DNA of 64,000 nt from JBEIHX01 sp040381075 (GTDB taxonomy: Bacteria; Pseudomonadota; Alphaproteobacteria; Caulobacterales; Aquidulcibacteraceae), in assembly GCA_040381075.1 (NCBI GenBank), contig JBEIHX010000009.1, positions 53,043 to 117,042 of the forward strand, given 5' to 3'. A program made the translations under genes and the position numbers. The notes beneath the pieces are model-generated. The model worked only from the letters and a program-made list of their open reading frames with translations. It was not told the origin of the DNA and did not search any database. This document shows positions 17,584-26,672 of the stretch, piece after piece (the first letter of the stretch is position 1; each line of letters opens with the position of its first letter).

Positions 17584-19272
17584 GTGCGCCGGGTGAAACA
17601 AAATCGCGATCTGGAGCCCCGGCCCGTCTGCGTGGTCAGCGTCGGCGTCACCGGCCACCGCTGGAACAAGCTGCCGGCAGACCAGCGCAGCCGCATCGAG
17701 GGGCAACTTGATCTGGCCTTTGCAGCCATCGCAGGCGCCGGAGCCGACGCACGCGCCCACTCCAAGATCTTCTATGACGACCAGCCGACCGTTCTGCGCT
17801 GCCTCAGCGCGCTCGCTGAAGGCGCTGATCGCATGGGCGCCGAGGCGGCCGTCAGGGCTGGCTACGCCCTGCATGCGCCGCTGCCCTTTCTTCCGGCCCG
17901 CTACGAAGAAGACTTTGCAGAGCCGGACAGCAAAGTCGCCTTTCGTGAGTGGCTCAGCCGGGCCGAGCGCGTCACCGCTCTGGATGGGGCGGCGCTGACG
18001 GCTGGCGATGCCGCGTCGTCAGCCCCTTACGCGCTGGTGGGCGATGTTCTGGCCCGCTCCAGCGATGTGGTGATCGCCGTCTGGGACGGAGCTGCAGCCG
18101 CCGGCCCCGGCGGCACGGCGGAAGTCGTCGACCACGCCCTCAGCCTTGCAAAACCGGTGCTGTGGATCCACGCCTGTGATGACCGGCCCGTGCGTCTTTT
18201 GTGTGACAGCATGGAACTCGATCTCGCCGACCTCGCTCAGGCCCGACGCGAGATTTTCAACGCGCTGGATCCGTTCTATGCGCCGCCCCAGGATCCATGG
18301 ATCCGCCGACGCCTGCGCGCCTGTCTTGAAGAACCCGCGCACGATCCGATGCTCGACCGCGAACCTCCGCCAGCGGAAGCCTTCGCCGCGTCCGCAGCTG
18401 TGGGGCCGAAACTCGCGGATCGGTTTCGCGAAGTCCTCGCACCGCGGCTGGCCTTCGTGCGGCGCGGCGCGGAGCGACTGGCGCGCCGCGACCGGCGCTC
18501 ACGCGCCTGGGTCGCCGCGCTGCCCCCCATGATCGGCGTGTTCGCCCTCGGCGCGGCATTGGCGCAGACCACATTCGCCGGAGTGCTGGCGCTGATCGCA
18601 GGACTGTGCTGTCTCGGTCTCGCCGTTCAGATCGCCTCGGAGGGCGTGCGGCGATCGCGTTTCCACGCCATGGAGCGCGACCGGCTGTTCCAGCGTCTGT
18701 CGGTCATGCCGGGGCTTGCGATCATCGGCGCAGACGCCAGCGACGATCAGCGCGGAACAGCCTCGACATGGATTGAGTGGTATGCGCGTGCGACCCGGCG
18801 CGAACTGGGACTTCCAGACGCCGTCATGGACACCGCCTGGCGCACGGAAGCGGCACGTTCGATCCGTGACCGCCTGATCCGTGACGGCGCTGCCCAGTCG
18901 CGCCTGGTCTCCGTCCGCCTGCTGAGCGAGCGCCGCCAGCTGACGCGTTTGTCATTCCTGCTGGCATGCGCGTCCGCCGGCGTGGCGGTCTGGTCGTTCC
19001 TGGCGATCGTTATCGACCTGACTGAATCCGCTGACGCACTCGTCGGCGCGGGCTTCTTCGCGCTTGCCGCAGCGGGCGGCGCGTCAACCGTCTGGGCGCT
19101 GCGCAATGGCAGGGATCCCGCCGCCGTGGAAGAAGCGGTGCATCGCGCGCGGAGGCTTGAGGCCGCCGGCGTGCGCAATTTCGGGGCCGGCGCGCCTGGC
19201 GCGACAGCTGCAGCCGCGCGCACGCCGCTCACCCTGGAAGATGCGATCCGCGCCGCCTGCGCAGAACTCTGA
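17584..19272 (+). CDS. SLOG-like nucleotide-sensor domain fused to four TM segments
   Basis: 562 residues from GTG 17584 (GTG 17593 is an alternative). The N-terminal about 220 residues look like a SLOG/LOG-type Rossmann domain: GVTGHR at 21-26, LAEGAD at 77-82, and DVVIAVWDGAAAAGPGGTAEVV at about 161-182 followed by KPVLWI. These loops bind nucleotides or nucleotide-derived ligands in the superfamily. A linker leads to two hydrophobic hairpins, about 309-351 and 455-505, separated by a charged helical segment of roughly 100 residues; that layout recalls SLATT-type effectors. In the literature on SMODS/SLOG systems such fusions are proposed nucleotide-gated membrane effectors. Function here is inferred only. 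Confidence 0.72.
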   Translation: MRRVKQNRDLEPRPVCVVSVGVTGHRWNKLPADQRSRIEGQLDLAFAAIAGAGADARAHSKIFYDDQPTVLRCLSALAEGADRMGAEAAVRAGYALHAPLPFLPARYEEDFAEPDSKVAFREWLSRAERVTALDGAALTAGDAASSAPYALVGDVLARSSDVVIAVWDGAAAAGPGGTAEVVDHALSLAKPVLWIHACDDRPVRLLCDSMELDLADLAQARREIFNALDPFYAPPQDPWIRRRLRACLEEPAHDPMLDREPPPAEAFAASAAVGPKLADRFREVLAPRLAFVRRGAERLARRDRRSRAWVAALPPMIGVFALGAALAQTTFAGVLALIAGLCCLGLAVQIASEGVRRSRFHAMERDRLFQRLSVMPGLAIIGADASDDQRGTASTWIEWYARATRRELGLPDAVMDTAWRTEAARSIRDRLIRDGAAQSRLVSVRLLSERRQLTRLSFLLACASAGVAVWSFLAIVIDLTESADALVGAGFFALAAAGGASTVWALRNGRDPAAVEEAVHRARRLEAAGVRNFGAGAPGATAAAARTPLTLEDAIRAACAEL

Positions 19273-19302
19273 GGCCCTCCGGCGATCGTGCGGGAGGCTT
19301 TC

Positions 19303-19366
19303 CTGTCGCAGGGCTCTCCTGACTGAGGGCTCTCCTGACTGAGGGCTTTCCTGACTGAGGGCTTGC
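19303..19366. repeat. Tandem repeat, 16-bp unit, about 4 copies
   Basis: CTGACTGAGGGCTCTC at 19319, 19335 and 19351 with small changes, preceded by a decayed copy CTGTCGCAGGGCTCTC at 19303. It begins 30 bases after the SLOG-protein stop, in a convergent gap. Confidence 0.88.
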
Positions 19367-19433
19367 CTGGTCAGAACCTGCCTGTCTCAGGCGCGCTGAT
19401 GCGGCGCCGGCCAAGGCCAGGCAATTGGGCGGC

Positions 19434-20822
19434 TCACGGTTGGGCCGCCACGAAGGTCTTGGCGTTGGCGAATTCCTTCAGCCCGACGGCGCCCAGTTCG
19501 CGGCCGAAACCGGAGGCCTTGACGCCGCCGAACGGCAGGCGCGGATCAGAGGAGGGAACGGCATTGACGAAGACGCCGCCCGCCTGGATGAGCGCCGCAA
19601 CACCGCGTGCGCGCTCGATATCCTGCGTCCAGATCGATGCGGTGAGGCCGTACGGGGTGTCATTCGCCATGGCGAGAGCCTGACCGGCGGAGTCAGCGCG
19701 CAGAATGGCGGCGACGGGACCGAACATCTCCTCAACAGCGGCCGGACTGTCCGGCGACGGATGCACAAGCACCGAGGGTGCGAAGAAATACCCAGGGCGA
19801 TCGTCCAGCGCCCCGCCCGCCAGCGCCTCGCTGGCGCCGAACGCGAGGCTTGCCAGGCGCTGACGCTCCAGTTCGGCGCGCAGATCTCCACGCGCCATCG
19901 GGCCAAGAAGCGTGTGCGCCGACAATGGATCACCAGGCGCATAGGCCTTCGCAGCGGCGACAAAGGCGGCGACGAAGTCATCGAACACGGCGCTCTCAAC
20001 AATGAAACGCTTCGCAGCAAGGCAGGCTTGACCAGCGTTTTGGAAGCGGGACCGCGCGCCAGCCTCGGCAGCCTTGGCGATGTCCGCGTCGGCCAGAACG
20101 ATGAAAGGATCCGATCCGCCAAGCTCAAGGACGCACTTCTTGAGGGCGGCGCCCGCGGCGGCCGCCACGGATGCGCCGCCGCGCCCGCCGCCGGTGAAAC
20201 CCACGCCGCGAATGCGCCAGTCAGATATCACGCGCTGGGCCTGGGCGTTGGTGAGAACCAGCGTCTGGAATACGCCCGGCGGCGCGCCAGCCTCCGCGAA
20301 CAGTCTTTCCACGGCAAGGCCGGCGCCGGTGACGCTTGGGGCGTGCTTCAGAACGACCACATTGCCCATGGCCAAGGCCCCCGCCGCGAAGCGGACGATC
20401 TGCCAGAAGGGATAGTTCCAGGGCGTGATCGACAGGAGCGGGCCCAGCGGCTCATATGTCACCCGACTGTCGGCGACCCCGATGTCCACCACCTCATCGG
20501 CCAAGACGCCGGCGGCGGTGTCGGCCAGATAGGAGAGCGTCCAGGCGCACTTCTCGACCTCGGCGAGACCCTGCGAGATCGGCTTTCCCATCTCACACGC
20601 CGCAAGCTCCGCAAACGCCGCCTTGCGTTCCTGGAACATGGCGCTGGCCCGGCGCAGCACCTCAGCCCTGCCCTCAAAACCGCTTTGACGCCACGGCTGG
20701 CAGGCGCGCTCAGACGCATCCAGCGCGGCTTCGATGCGCTCAGGCGTCTCGATGGCGTAACGCGCCAGCGGCTCGCCGGAGGCGGGATTGACGGTCTCGA
20801 TTTCCTGGCTGTCGTGCGGCAT
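19434..20822 (-). CDS. NAD(P)-dependent aldehyde dehydrogenase (succinate-semialdehyde type)
   Basis: 462 residues. ALDH landmarks in order: TPWNYPFWQ, cofactor loop FTGGGRGGASVA, catalytic Glu in VLELGGSDPF (about residue 230), catalytic Cys in NAGQACLAAKRF (about 265), and MFGPVAAIL plus VNAVPSSDPRLPFGGVKASGFGREL near the C-terminus. The length and NPASGEPLARY start are like short GabD/Sad enzymes that oxidise succinic semialdehyde. ATG 20822 is chosen over a TTG at 20840 because AAAGGG precedes it. No GABA transaminase is adjacent. Confidence 0.9.
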   Translation of the reverse strand: MPHDSQEIETVNPASGEPLARYAIETPERIEAALDASERACQPWRQSGFEGRAEVLRRASAMFQERKAAFAELAACEMGKPISQGLAEVEKCAWTLSYLADTAAGVLADEVVDIGVADSRVTYEPLGPLLSITPWNYPFWQIVRFAAGALAMGNVVVLKHAPSVTGAGLAVERLFAEAGAPPGVFQTLVLTNAQAQRVISDWRIRGVGFTGGGRGGASVAAAAGAALKKCVLELGGSDPFIVLADADIAKAAEAGARSRFQNAGQACLAAKRFIVESAVFDDFVAAFVAAAKAYAPGDPLSAHTLLGPMARGDLRAELERQRLASLAFGASEALAGGALDDRPGYFFAPSVLVHPSPDSPAAVEEMFGPVAAILRADSAGQALAMANDTPYGLTASIWTQDIERARGVAALIQAGGVFVNAVPSSDPRLPFGGVKASGFGRELGAVGLKEFANAKTFVAAQP

Positions 20823-21131
20823 GTCGGGCCCTTTGTTCAAGGGGGTTGATGTGGCGCCGAAGCGCGCCGCTGGCTAGTCCGGGAGCGTGGCGGGAGCGGT
20901 GGGCGGGCGCAAAATTCCGCACGCGCCGGCGCTCCGGAACAAGGCGGCCGCCCGGACCAGGGCGTCCGGGCCTGGCGACGCCGCGCGCAGCGGTGTCTGG
21001 CCAGCATCTGCAGGGAAATCCCGGGGATGGCTGTCGGGACTCTGGACAGGCCCGACTGGTTGACGCGCAGCCCTGGCGTCGCGCCATGACGGCCGAAACC
21101 TCCACCCTGAACGTCCGACCCGAGGCCCGGA
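20823..21131. other. Gene-free region
   Basis: About 310 bases between the GNAT stop and the aldehyde dehydrogenase start (both on the minus strand). Apart from the hairpin at 20950-20971 I see no gene, array or clear promoter. Confidence 0.4.
20950..20971 (-). terminator. Candidate hairpin terminator downstream of the GNAT gene
   Basis: GCCCGGAC and GTCCGGGC form a perfect 8-bp stem with a 6-base loop (CAGGGC). It sits between the GNAT stop and the aldehyde dehydrogenase start, both read leftwards. Confidence 0.4.
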
Positions 21132-21737
21132 TCAAGATGGGTCAGACGCGGTTGGCGGTCGTTTGGATGCAGGCCAGGCGCGCCGGATGGTCTCGCCCGC
21201 CGCAGGCCACAGAACCTGAAATGCGGGGCGCTCGATCATCCAGACGTCGGTCTCAAATCCAAACAGCACTGTGCGCCCCGAAACGGTCTCGCCAAGCCGG
21301 CGGGCGACGGCCTGGCTGAGGGCATTATCCGGTCGGATCAGACTGATGATCCGCTCGCAGCGCTGGGTCTCGAATGTCCAGGCCATGGCGGCGACCGCCG
21401 CTTCCGTGATGTAGCCCTGGCCGCGATGCGCGGGGTGACAGGACCAGCCAACCTCCAGACCCGGCCAGCCCTCCGGCATCCATGGCCCCGTCCGGCCGAT
21501 CCAGGCCCCGGTGTCCTTGTGGAGAATGCTGAAAAAACCGAAACCGCGCAGCGACCAGTGGCCGACGATCGTGGCGAAGGTGCGCCACGCCAGGGACGCA
21601 TCCTGCGGGCGCCCGTCCAGGGTGATGAAACGCGCCGTAAGCGGGTCAGCCATCAACTCGGCATGCGCATGCGCGTCATCAGCGATCGGCGGTCGAAGGA
21701 TCAGCCGCGCAGTTTCAAGCGTGGGGAGCTCGACCAT
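21132..21737 (-). CDS. GNAT-family N-acetyltransferase (RimJ/RimL-like)
   Basis: 201 residues. Starts TLETARLILRPPIADDAHAHAEL, the RimJ/RimL-type opening; the acetyl-CoA loop is HPAHRGQGYITEAAVAAM (about 100-117), followed by RIISLIRPDNALSQAVARRLGE, the usual beta5-alpha4 segment. ATG 21737 has AGGAGG upstream. Substrate may be an amino group on a protein or small molecule. It is 196 bases downstream of mdh on the same strand. Confidence 0.87.
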   Translation of the reverse strand: MVELPTLETARLILRPPIADDAHAHAELMADPLTARFITLDGRPQDASLAWRTFATIVGHWSLRGFGFFSILHKDTGAWIGRTGPWMPEGWPGLEVGWSCHPAHRGQGYITEAAVAAMAWTFETQRCERIISLIRPDNALSQAVARRLGETVSGRTVLFGFETDVWMIERPAFQVLWPAAGETIRRAWPASKRPPTASDPS

Positions 21738-21933
21738 CTCATGCCTCCTGCAATCACGCGCGGCGCGCGCATGGCCAGGTCCTGGGCCGGCCTGCGGGAC
21801 GCCCAACCACGCGGGCGGCCAGGCGCCCGTACGCAGTCGCCCCGAAAGCCAATCGCCAGGCCCAATCGACAACCGACCGGCGACCTGCCCCGGGACGCAG
21901 GCCGCCGGCGAGGCTACGGCGAGGCGTGGCGCA

Positions 21934-22911
21934 TTACGCCAAAGCCGGATCCAGCGCCTTGCAGGCTGCGATCAGACCCTCGACCGCAGCCACAGACCTG
22001 GCGAACATCGCTGTCTCGCCCGCATCCATCGGGAATTCGATCACACGCTCCACCCCGCCGGCGCCGATCACCACCGGCACGCCGACATAGATGTCCTTAA
22101 GCCCGTACTGACCGGTCAGATGGGCCGCTGCAGCGACGGTCCGCTTCTTGTCCTTCAGAAAGCTCTTCGCCATCGCAATGGCGCTTTCAGCCGGAGCGTA
22201 GAACGCCGATCCGGTCTTCAGCAACGCCACGATCTCGCCGCCGCCCTTGCGGGTGCGCTCGACGATGGCGTCAAGCTCCGCCTGGCTGAACCAGCCCTGC
22301 TCCACCAGGGTCGGCAAAGGCAGGCCGCCAATCGTCGAATAGCGCACCATCGGCACCATGTCGTCGCCGTGGCCGCCAAGCGTCCAGGCCTGAATGTCTT
22401 CGACCGCAACGCCGGTGCGCTCGGCCAGGAACCAGCGGAACCGCGCCGAATCGAGCACCCCTGCCATGCCCACCACCTTGTGCCCGGGCAGACCGGAAAA
22501 CTTCTGGAACGCCCAGACCATGGCGTCGAGCGGATTGGTGACCACGATGACGAAAGCGTCCGGCGCATACGTCCGGACACCCTCCGCCGCCTGCTTCATG
22601 ACGCCGAGATTGATCCCGATCAGATCGTCGCGGCTCATGCCAGGCTTGCGCGGCACGCCTGCGGTGATGATGACCACGTCGGCGCCAGCGATCGCCTTGT
22701 AGTCGTCGGGTCCTTTCAGGGTGGCGCCAGCGATCTCGATCGAGGAGCCGAAGACCGGGCTTGCTTCGTCAATGTCCAACGCCTTGCCCTGGGGCACGCC
22801 TTCCGCGATGTCACACAGGACCACATCTCCCAGTTCCTCGCGCGCGGCGATATGGGCCAGAGTGCCACCGATCATGCCGGCGCCGATCAGCGCGATTTTC
22901 GAACGAGCCAT
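21934..22911 (-). CDS. mdh: Malate dehydrogenase, LDH-like type
   Basis: 325 residues. NAD loop IGAGMIGGT, then ITAGVPRKPGMSRDDL with the substrate-binding arginines, VTNPLDAMVW, and the catalytic histidine in LGGHGDDMVP (about residue 176). This is the LDH-like MDH group usual in Alphaproteobacteria; it interconverts malate and oxaloacetate in the TCA cycle. ATG 22911 follows a GGGG-rich ribosome site; upstream in-frame residues are not conserved. sucC/sucD, often adjacent in other alphas, are not here. Confidence 0.95.
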   Translation of the reverse strand: MARSKIALIGAGMIGGTLAHIAAREELGDVVLCDIAEGVPQGKALDIDEASPVFGSSIEIAGATLKGPDDYKAIAGADVVIITAGVPRKPGMSRDDLIGINLGVMKQAAEGVRTYAPDAFVIVVTNPLDAMVWAFQKFSGLPGHKVVGMAGVLDSARFRWFLAERTGVAVEDIQAWTLGGHGDDMVPMVRYSTIGGLPLPTLVEQGWFSQAELDAIVERTRKGGGEIVALLKTGSAFYAPAESAIAMAKSFLKDKKRTVAAAAHLTGQYGLKDIYVGVPVVIGAGGVERVIEFPMDAGETAMFARSVAAVEGLIAACKALDPALA

Positions 22912-23238
22912 AGAACCCCCCTCAAGGCCGAGCCGGCGCACCGGCCAGTCTGCGCCGGCGGCCCGCATCGGCAGCCAAGATCAACCGTCCGCCTCCGCAG
23001 CCGCCCGAAATCCATCGTGCGCCCCGGTTCGGTCTTGGGCCCGGTTCAGCCGATGGGCCCAAACACGTCGGCGGCGGCCGGCCCTGCGATGGCGACACCG
23101 GCGCGCGGTGTAGCCGCGCCCGCCGGCGGTGGCAATCGGGCGCGCCTTCGCGCCTGCAACAATCCGGTGCAATCTTTGAATGGCGCGCATCCGCCGTCAG
23201 GGTATAGCTCCCGCGAAGTCGCCTGAGGGAGATGGGGC
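22912..23238. other. Divergent mdh/glmS intergenic region
   Basis: About 325 bases. On the glmS side TATAGC at 23203 lies 31 bases before the start codon and could be a -10 element, but TTGAAT at 23176 is 21 bases away, too far for a normal pair, so no promoter is called. No gene, array or hairpin of note is seen. Confidence 0.35.
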
Positions 23239-25068
23239 ATGTGCGGGATCGTCGGCATTGCGGGCGAAAGTCTGGTGACAGCGCGGCTTGTCGACGCGCT
23301 GAAACGTCTTGAGTACCGCGGCTATGATTCGGCCGGACTCGCCGTGCTGGCGAGCGGCCACATCGAACGCCGCCGGGCGCCAGGCAAAATCAGGAACCTG
23401 GAGGTTGCGATCACCAGGGAGCCGCTCGACGGGTTCACCGGCATCGCGCACACACGCTGGGCCACCCATGGCAAGCCGACCGAGACCAATGCGCACCCGC
23501 ATCAGGCTGGCCGCGTGAGCCTCGTGCACAACGGCATCATCGAGAACTTCCGCGAACTGCGCAGCGACATGGAAGCCGAAGGCAGGGTCTTCGAGAGCGA
23601 TACGGACTCTGAAGTCATCGCCCATCTCATCGACCGCGAACTGGCGGCGGGTCTTGCGCCGGAAACCGCCTTCGCCAACACGCTCGCCCGGCTGACCGGG
23701 GCCTTCGCCATCGCCGCAGTCGTCTCCGGCGAAGACGGCCTGGTGCTTGCCGCCCGGCAGGGCAGCCCGCTGGCCGTCGGTGTCGCCGGCGGGGAGACAT
23801 TTGTCGGCTCGGACGCTTTGGCGCTCGCGCCATTCACCCGCGACGTGACCTATCTTGAGGAGGGCGACTGGGTGATTGCACGCCCGGGCGCCTTTCAGAT
23901 CCGCGATGCGTCCGGCGCGCCTGTGACGCGTCCGGTGAAGCGTTCAGCCGTCTCGGCCGACCTCGCCTCCAAGGGCGAGTTCCGTCATTTCATGGAGAAG
24001 GAGATCCACGAACAGCCGGACTCCATCTCCCGCACGATCGCGCATTATCTCGATCCGCTCACGCAGACGGTCGCGCTTGGCCCTGAGCTGAGCGGGCTTC
24101 TGGCAGCCGCCTCCCGACTGGTTTTCACAGCCTGCGGCACGGCCCATTACGCAGCCCAGGTGGGCCGCTACTGGATCGAGCAGACCGCCCGCATCGCCGC
24201 CGAGACCGATATCGCCAGCGAGTTCCGGTATCGCGCCCCACCGCTGGGATCCGAGGCTTTGGGCGTGCTGATTTCCCAATCCGGCGAAACCGCCGATACG
24301 CTCGCGGCCCTGCGCTATTTCAAGGCTCAGGGCCGACGCGCGTTCGCGATCGTGAACTCGCCTGAGTCAACCATCGCCCGCGAGGCCGACGCGATCGCCC
24401 CAACCCTTGCGGGACCGGAAATCGGTGTCGCTTCAACAAAGGCTTTCACCGCGCAGCTCTCGGTCCTCGCCGCCATGGCGATCGGCGCGGCGCGCGCGCG
24501 CGGCGTGCTCACCCCCGCCGACGAGGCCGCCCATGTCAGGGCCCTGCTTGAACTGCCGCGACTGATGAGCGCGACCATCCGGGCAAGCGACGAGCGGTGC
24601 GCACGCGTCGCCCATGGCCTTGCACGCGCAGGTCACGTAATTTATCTCGGCCGCGGCGCATACTTCCCGCTCGCCCTTGAAGGCGCCCTGAAGCTCAAGG
24701 AGATCAGCTACATTCATGCTGAGGGCTTCGCCGCAGGCGAACTGAAACACGGGCCCATCGCCCTCATCGAGGAAGACACCCCGGTGATCATCGTGGCCCC
24801 GTTCGACGACATGTTCGAAAAAACCTACTCCAACCTGCAGGAAGTGGCGGCGCGCGGCGCACGGGTGATTCTGATCACCGACCAATCGGGCGCCGATCGG
24901 GCCGCCGAGGCGGCCGCAGAGACCATCGTCATTCCCGCCACACTGCCGATGCTCGCCCCAATCCTGGCCAGCGCCCCGCTGCAACTGCTTGCCTACCATA
25001 CCGCGGTGCTCAAAGGCGCAGACGTGGATCAGCCGCGCAATCTGGCGAAGTCGGTGACGGTGGAATGA
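23239..25068 (+). CDS. glmS: Glutamine-fructose-6-phosphate aminotransferase (isomerising)
   Basis: 609 residues, the standard length. The nucleophile Cys2 begins MCGIVGI; the glutaminase half contains RGYDSAG, HTRWATHG and VHNGIIEN. Two SIS domains follow: TACGTAHYAAQVGRYWIE / SQSGETADTLAALR and LGRGAYFPLALEGALKLKEISYIHAEGFAAGELKHGPIAL, and the C-terminus ends DQPRNLAKSVTVE as expected. It makes glucosamine-6-phosphate, the entry to UDP-GlcNAc for peptidoglycan and LPS. GAGATG with GAGGGAG upstream gives the ribosome site. glmU and glmM are not adjacent. Confidence 0.97.
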   Translation: MCGIVGIAGESLVTARLVDALKRLEYRGYDSAGLAVLASGHIERRRAPGKIRNLEVAITREPLDGFTGIAHTRWATHGKPTETNAHPHQAGRVSLVHNGIIENFRELRSDMEAEGRVFESDTDSEVIAHLIDRELAAGLAPETAFANTLARLTGAFAIAAVVSGEDGLVLAARQGSPLAVGVAGGETFVGSDALALAPFTRDVTYLEEGDWVIARPGAFQIRDASGAPVTRPVKRSAVSADLASKGEFRHFMEKEIHEQPDSISRTIAHYLDPLTQTVALGPELSGLLAAASRLVFTACGTAHYAAQVGRYWIEQTARIAAETDIASEFRYRAPPLGSEALGVLISQSGETADTLAALRYFKAQGRRAFAIVNSPESTIAREADAIAPTLAGPEIGVASTKAFTAQLSVLAAMAIGAARARGVLTPADEAAHVRALLELPRLMSATIRASDERCARVAHGLARAGHVIYLGRGAYFPLALEGALKLKEISYIHAEGFAAGELKHGPIALIEEDTPVIIVAPFDDMFEKTYSNLQEVAARGARVILITDQSGADRAAEAAAETIVIPATLPMLAPILASAPLQLLAYHTAVLKGADVDQPRNLAKSVTVE

Positions 25069-25075
25069 GCCCCAC

Positions 25076-25097
25076 GCCGCCCGGCGCGCCGGGCGGC
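25076..25097. terminator. 22-bp perfect palindrome after glmS
   Basis: A perfect inverted repeat of 22 bases centred on CCGGCG/CGCCGG begins eight bases after the glmS stop. It could form a terminator hairpin with a minimal loop or be a binding site for a dimeric protein. Confidence 0.4.
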
Positions 25098-25243
25098 CCG
25101 CGGTGGTTCCGGACAGCGGGCTCGGTTCCCCAGGCAGGCTCAGCGATCAAAGCGGAGACCGGGGCCGAAGCATGGTCCGCGGCGGGATCGCCGTGCGGAC
25201 CGCAGCCGCGGCCGGAGCGCACCGCAGACATCCGGGCCAGCGG

Positions 25244-26086
25244 ATGAGCGCGGACGTGTTTCTCGCCGTCCTCGCCGCGGCTCTGATGCACGCAGCCTGG
25301 TCGGCGGCCGTGAAGGGCGATCGGGATCCCCGTGCGGCAAGCTTCGCCATGGCGCTGGCCCAGACGCCGCTCGCGGCGCCCGTCGTCCTGCTGGCCCCGC
25401 CCCTGGCGCCGGCGGCATGGCCCTTTCTCGCGGCCTCCCTGGTCGTGCATCTTGTTTACTTCCAGCTGCTGACCGAGGCCTACAGACGCGCTGACCTCGG
25501 CCTCGTCTACCCCCTGAGCCGGGGCGCTGCGCCGGCTCTGGCCGCCGCAGCAAGCCTCGCCCTCGGCCTTGAGACGCTCAGCACGCACGCATGGCTCGCC
25601 TTGAGCCTCATCCTGGCAGGCGCCGTGACCCTCGCGCTGCCCGCGTGGCGCAATGATCGGGAAAGCCGGCTCGCCATCATCCTGGCCCTGCTCACAGCAG
25701 GGTGCACCGCCGTCTACACCCTGATCGACGGTCATGGTGCGCGCGCATCCGGCGCCGTCGTCGCCTATGTCGCATGGCAGATGTGCCTGACGGGCCTCGC
25801 CAATGGCGCGTATTTTGCGCTGCGCGGCGGGCGTCCGCTCATCCGCGCAGCCTCAACCCGTTGGCGGCTGGGGCTCCTGGGCGGGGCAGTCGCCGGGAGC
25901 GCCTACGGCGTCGTTCTGTGGGCAATGACGCGGGCGCCCATCGCGCAGGTGGCCGCACTGCGAGAAACAAGCATCGCCTTCGCCGCCGTCATCGGAATTG
26001 CAGTCCTCCGCGAAAAGGCGAGCCTCCCGCGCATCGCCGGCGCGGGACTCATCCTGGCAGGCGCCGCCAGCCTGCGGTTCGGCTGA
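25244..26086 (+). CDS. EamA/DMT-family transporter
   Basis: 280 residues with about ten hydrophobic segments in two repeated halves, each close to the EamA pattern: first half ends PLSRGAAPALAAAASLALGLE, second ends ETSIAFAAVIGIAVLREKASLPRIAGAGLILAGA. Such proteins export or import small metabolites across the inner membrane; substrate unknown. ATG 25244 is the first residue that yields the transporter start (MSADVFLAVLAAAL); the Shine-Dalgarno is weak. Reads in the same direction as glmS after a 175-base gap with a palindrome. Confidence 0.85.
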   Translation: MSADVFLAVLAAALMHAAWSAAVKGDRDPRAASFAMALAQTPLAAPVVLLAPPLAPAAWPFLAASLVVHLVYFQLLTEAYRRADLGLVYPLSRGAAPALAAAASLALGLETLSTHAWLALSLILAGAVTLALPAWRNDRESRLAIILALLTAGCTAVYTLIDGHGARASGAVVAYVAWQMCLTGLANGAYFALRGGRPLIRAASTRWRLGLLGGAVAGSAYGVVLWAMTRAPIAQVAALRETSIAFAAVIGIAVLREKASLPRIAGAGLILAGAASLRFG

Positions 26087-26164
26087 CGGCGGCGTGGGTC
26101 CCGACATGTCGCTTCACGGCATCGCCATTGGCGATCGCCTTTGGCCAGCGGCCTCCCGTGGCGG

Positions 26165-26488
26165 CTAGAATGGCAGCTTGAAGCCCGGCAGCATGCCCAT
26201 GCCGGCGGTCGCCGCCTTCATGGACTCCTGATGCTTCTCTTCCATCTTGCGACGCGCGTCCTCATAGGCCGCCTTGATCAGGTCTTCGAGGATCTCGTGC
26301 TCCTCCTCGTTCAGCAGCGACGGATCAATCTTCAGGCGCGTCATCAGACCCTTGCCCGTGATGGTGAGCTGCACCAGGCCGCCGCCCGAGGCGCCGTCGA
26401 TCGCAAGCTCCTCAAACTGGCGCTGGGCGTCGGCGATCTTCGCCTGCATCTGCTGCGCCTGACGCATCATCGCGCCGATGTCTTTCAT
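26165..26488 (-). CDS. YbaB/EbfC nucleoid-associated protein
   Basis: 107 residues. MKDIGAMMRQAQQMQAKI opening helix, the central sheet GGLVQLTITGKG, and the DPSLL...EDLIKAAYEDA helix are classic YbaB/EbfC. It binds DNA as a dimer and compacts or regulates it. In many bacteria it lies between dnaX and recR; neither is next to it here. A GGAGCTC ribosome site lies upstream of ATG 26488. Confidence 0.94.
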   Translation of the reverse strand: MKDIGAMMRQAQQMQAKIADAQRQFEELAIDGASGGGLVQLTITGKGLMTRLKIDPSLLNEEEHEILEDLIKAAYEDARRKMEEKHQESMKAATAGMGMLPGFKLPF

Positions 26489-26672
26489 ATCCGGAGCTCC
26501 TCGCTGGGCGGGAAGTGATCGCGCAGGATCGCCGCCTTGTCAAAGCCGACCCCGCGCGCCGCCCGTCGAGGCGCATCGCCAGGGACCACCCTGACAACCG
26601 GACCAAGTCTTGCTATTGAGCGAGCTCCCGGAGGCGAACGGGCAGGCATTCGTCAGGACATGTGCGACACCC

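Noticed and set aside
17584..18250. SLOG-like domain as DprA (DNA processing)
   Set aside because: DprA lacks TM helices and has a different DNA-binding set; here the domain is fused to four TM helices.
19425..20849. Plus-strand frame of about 470 codons
   Set aside because: Antisense of the aldehyde dehydrogenase, whose catalytic motifs are clear on the other strand.
23176..23208. Promoter TTGAAT...TATAGC for glmS
   Set aside because: Spacing of 21 bases is too long for a standard promoter.
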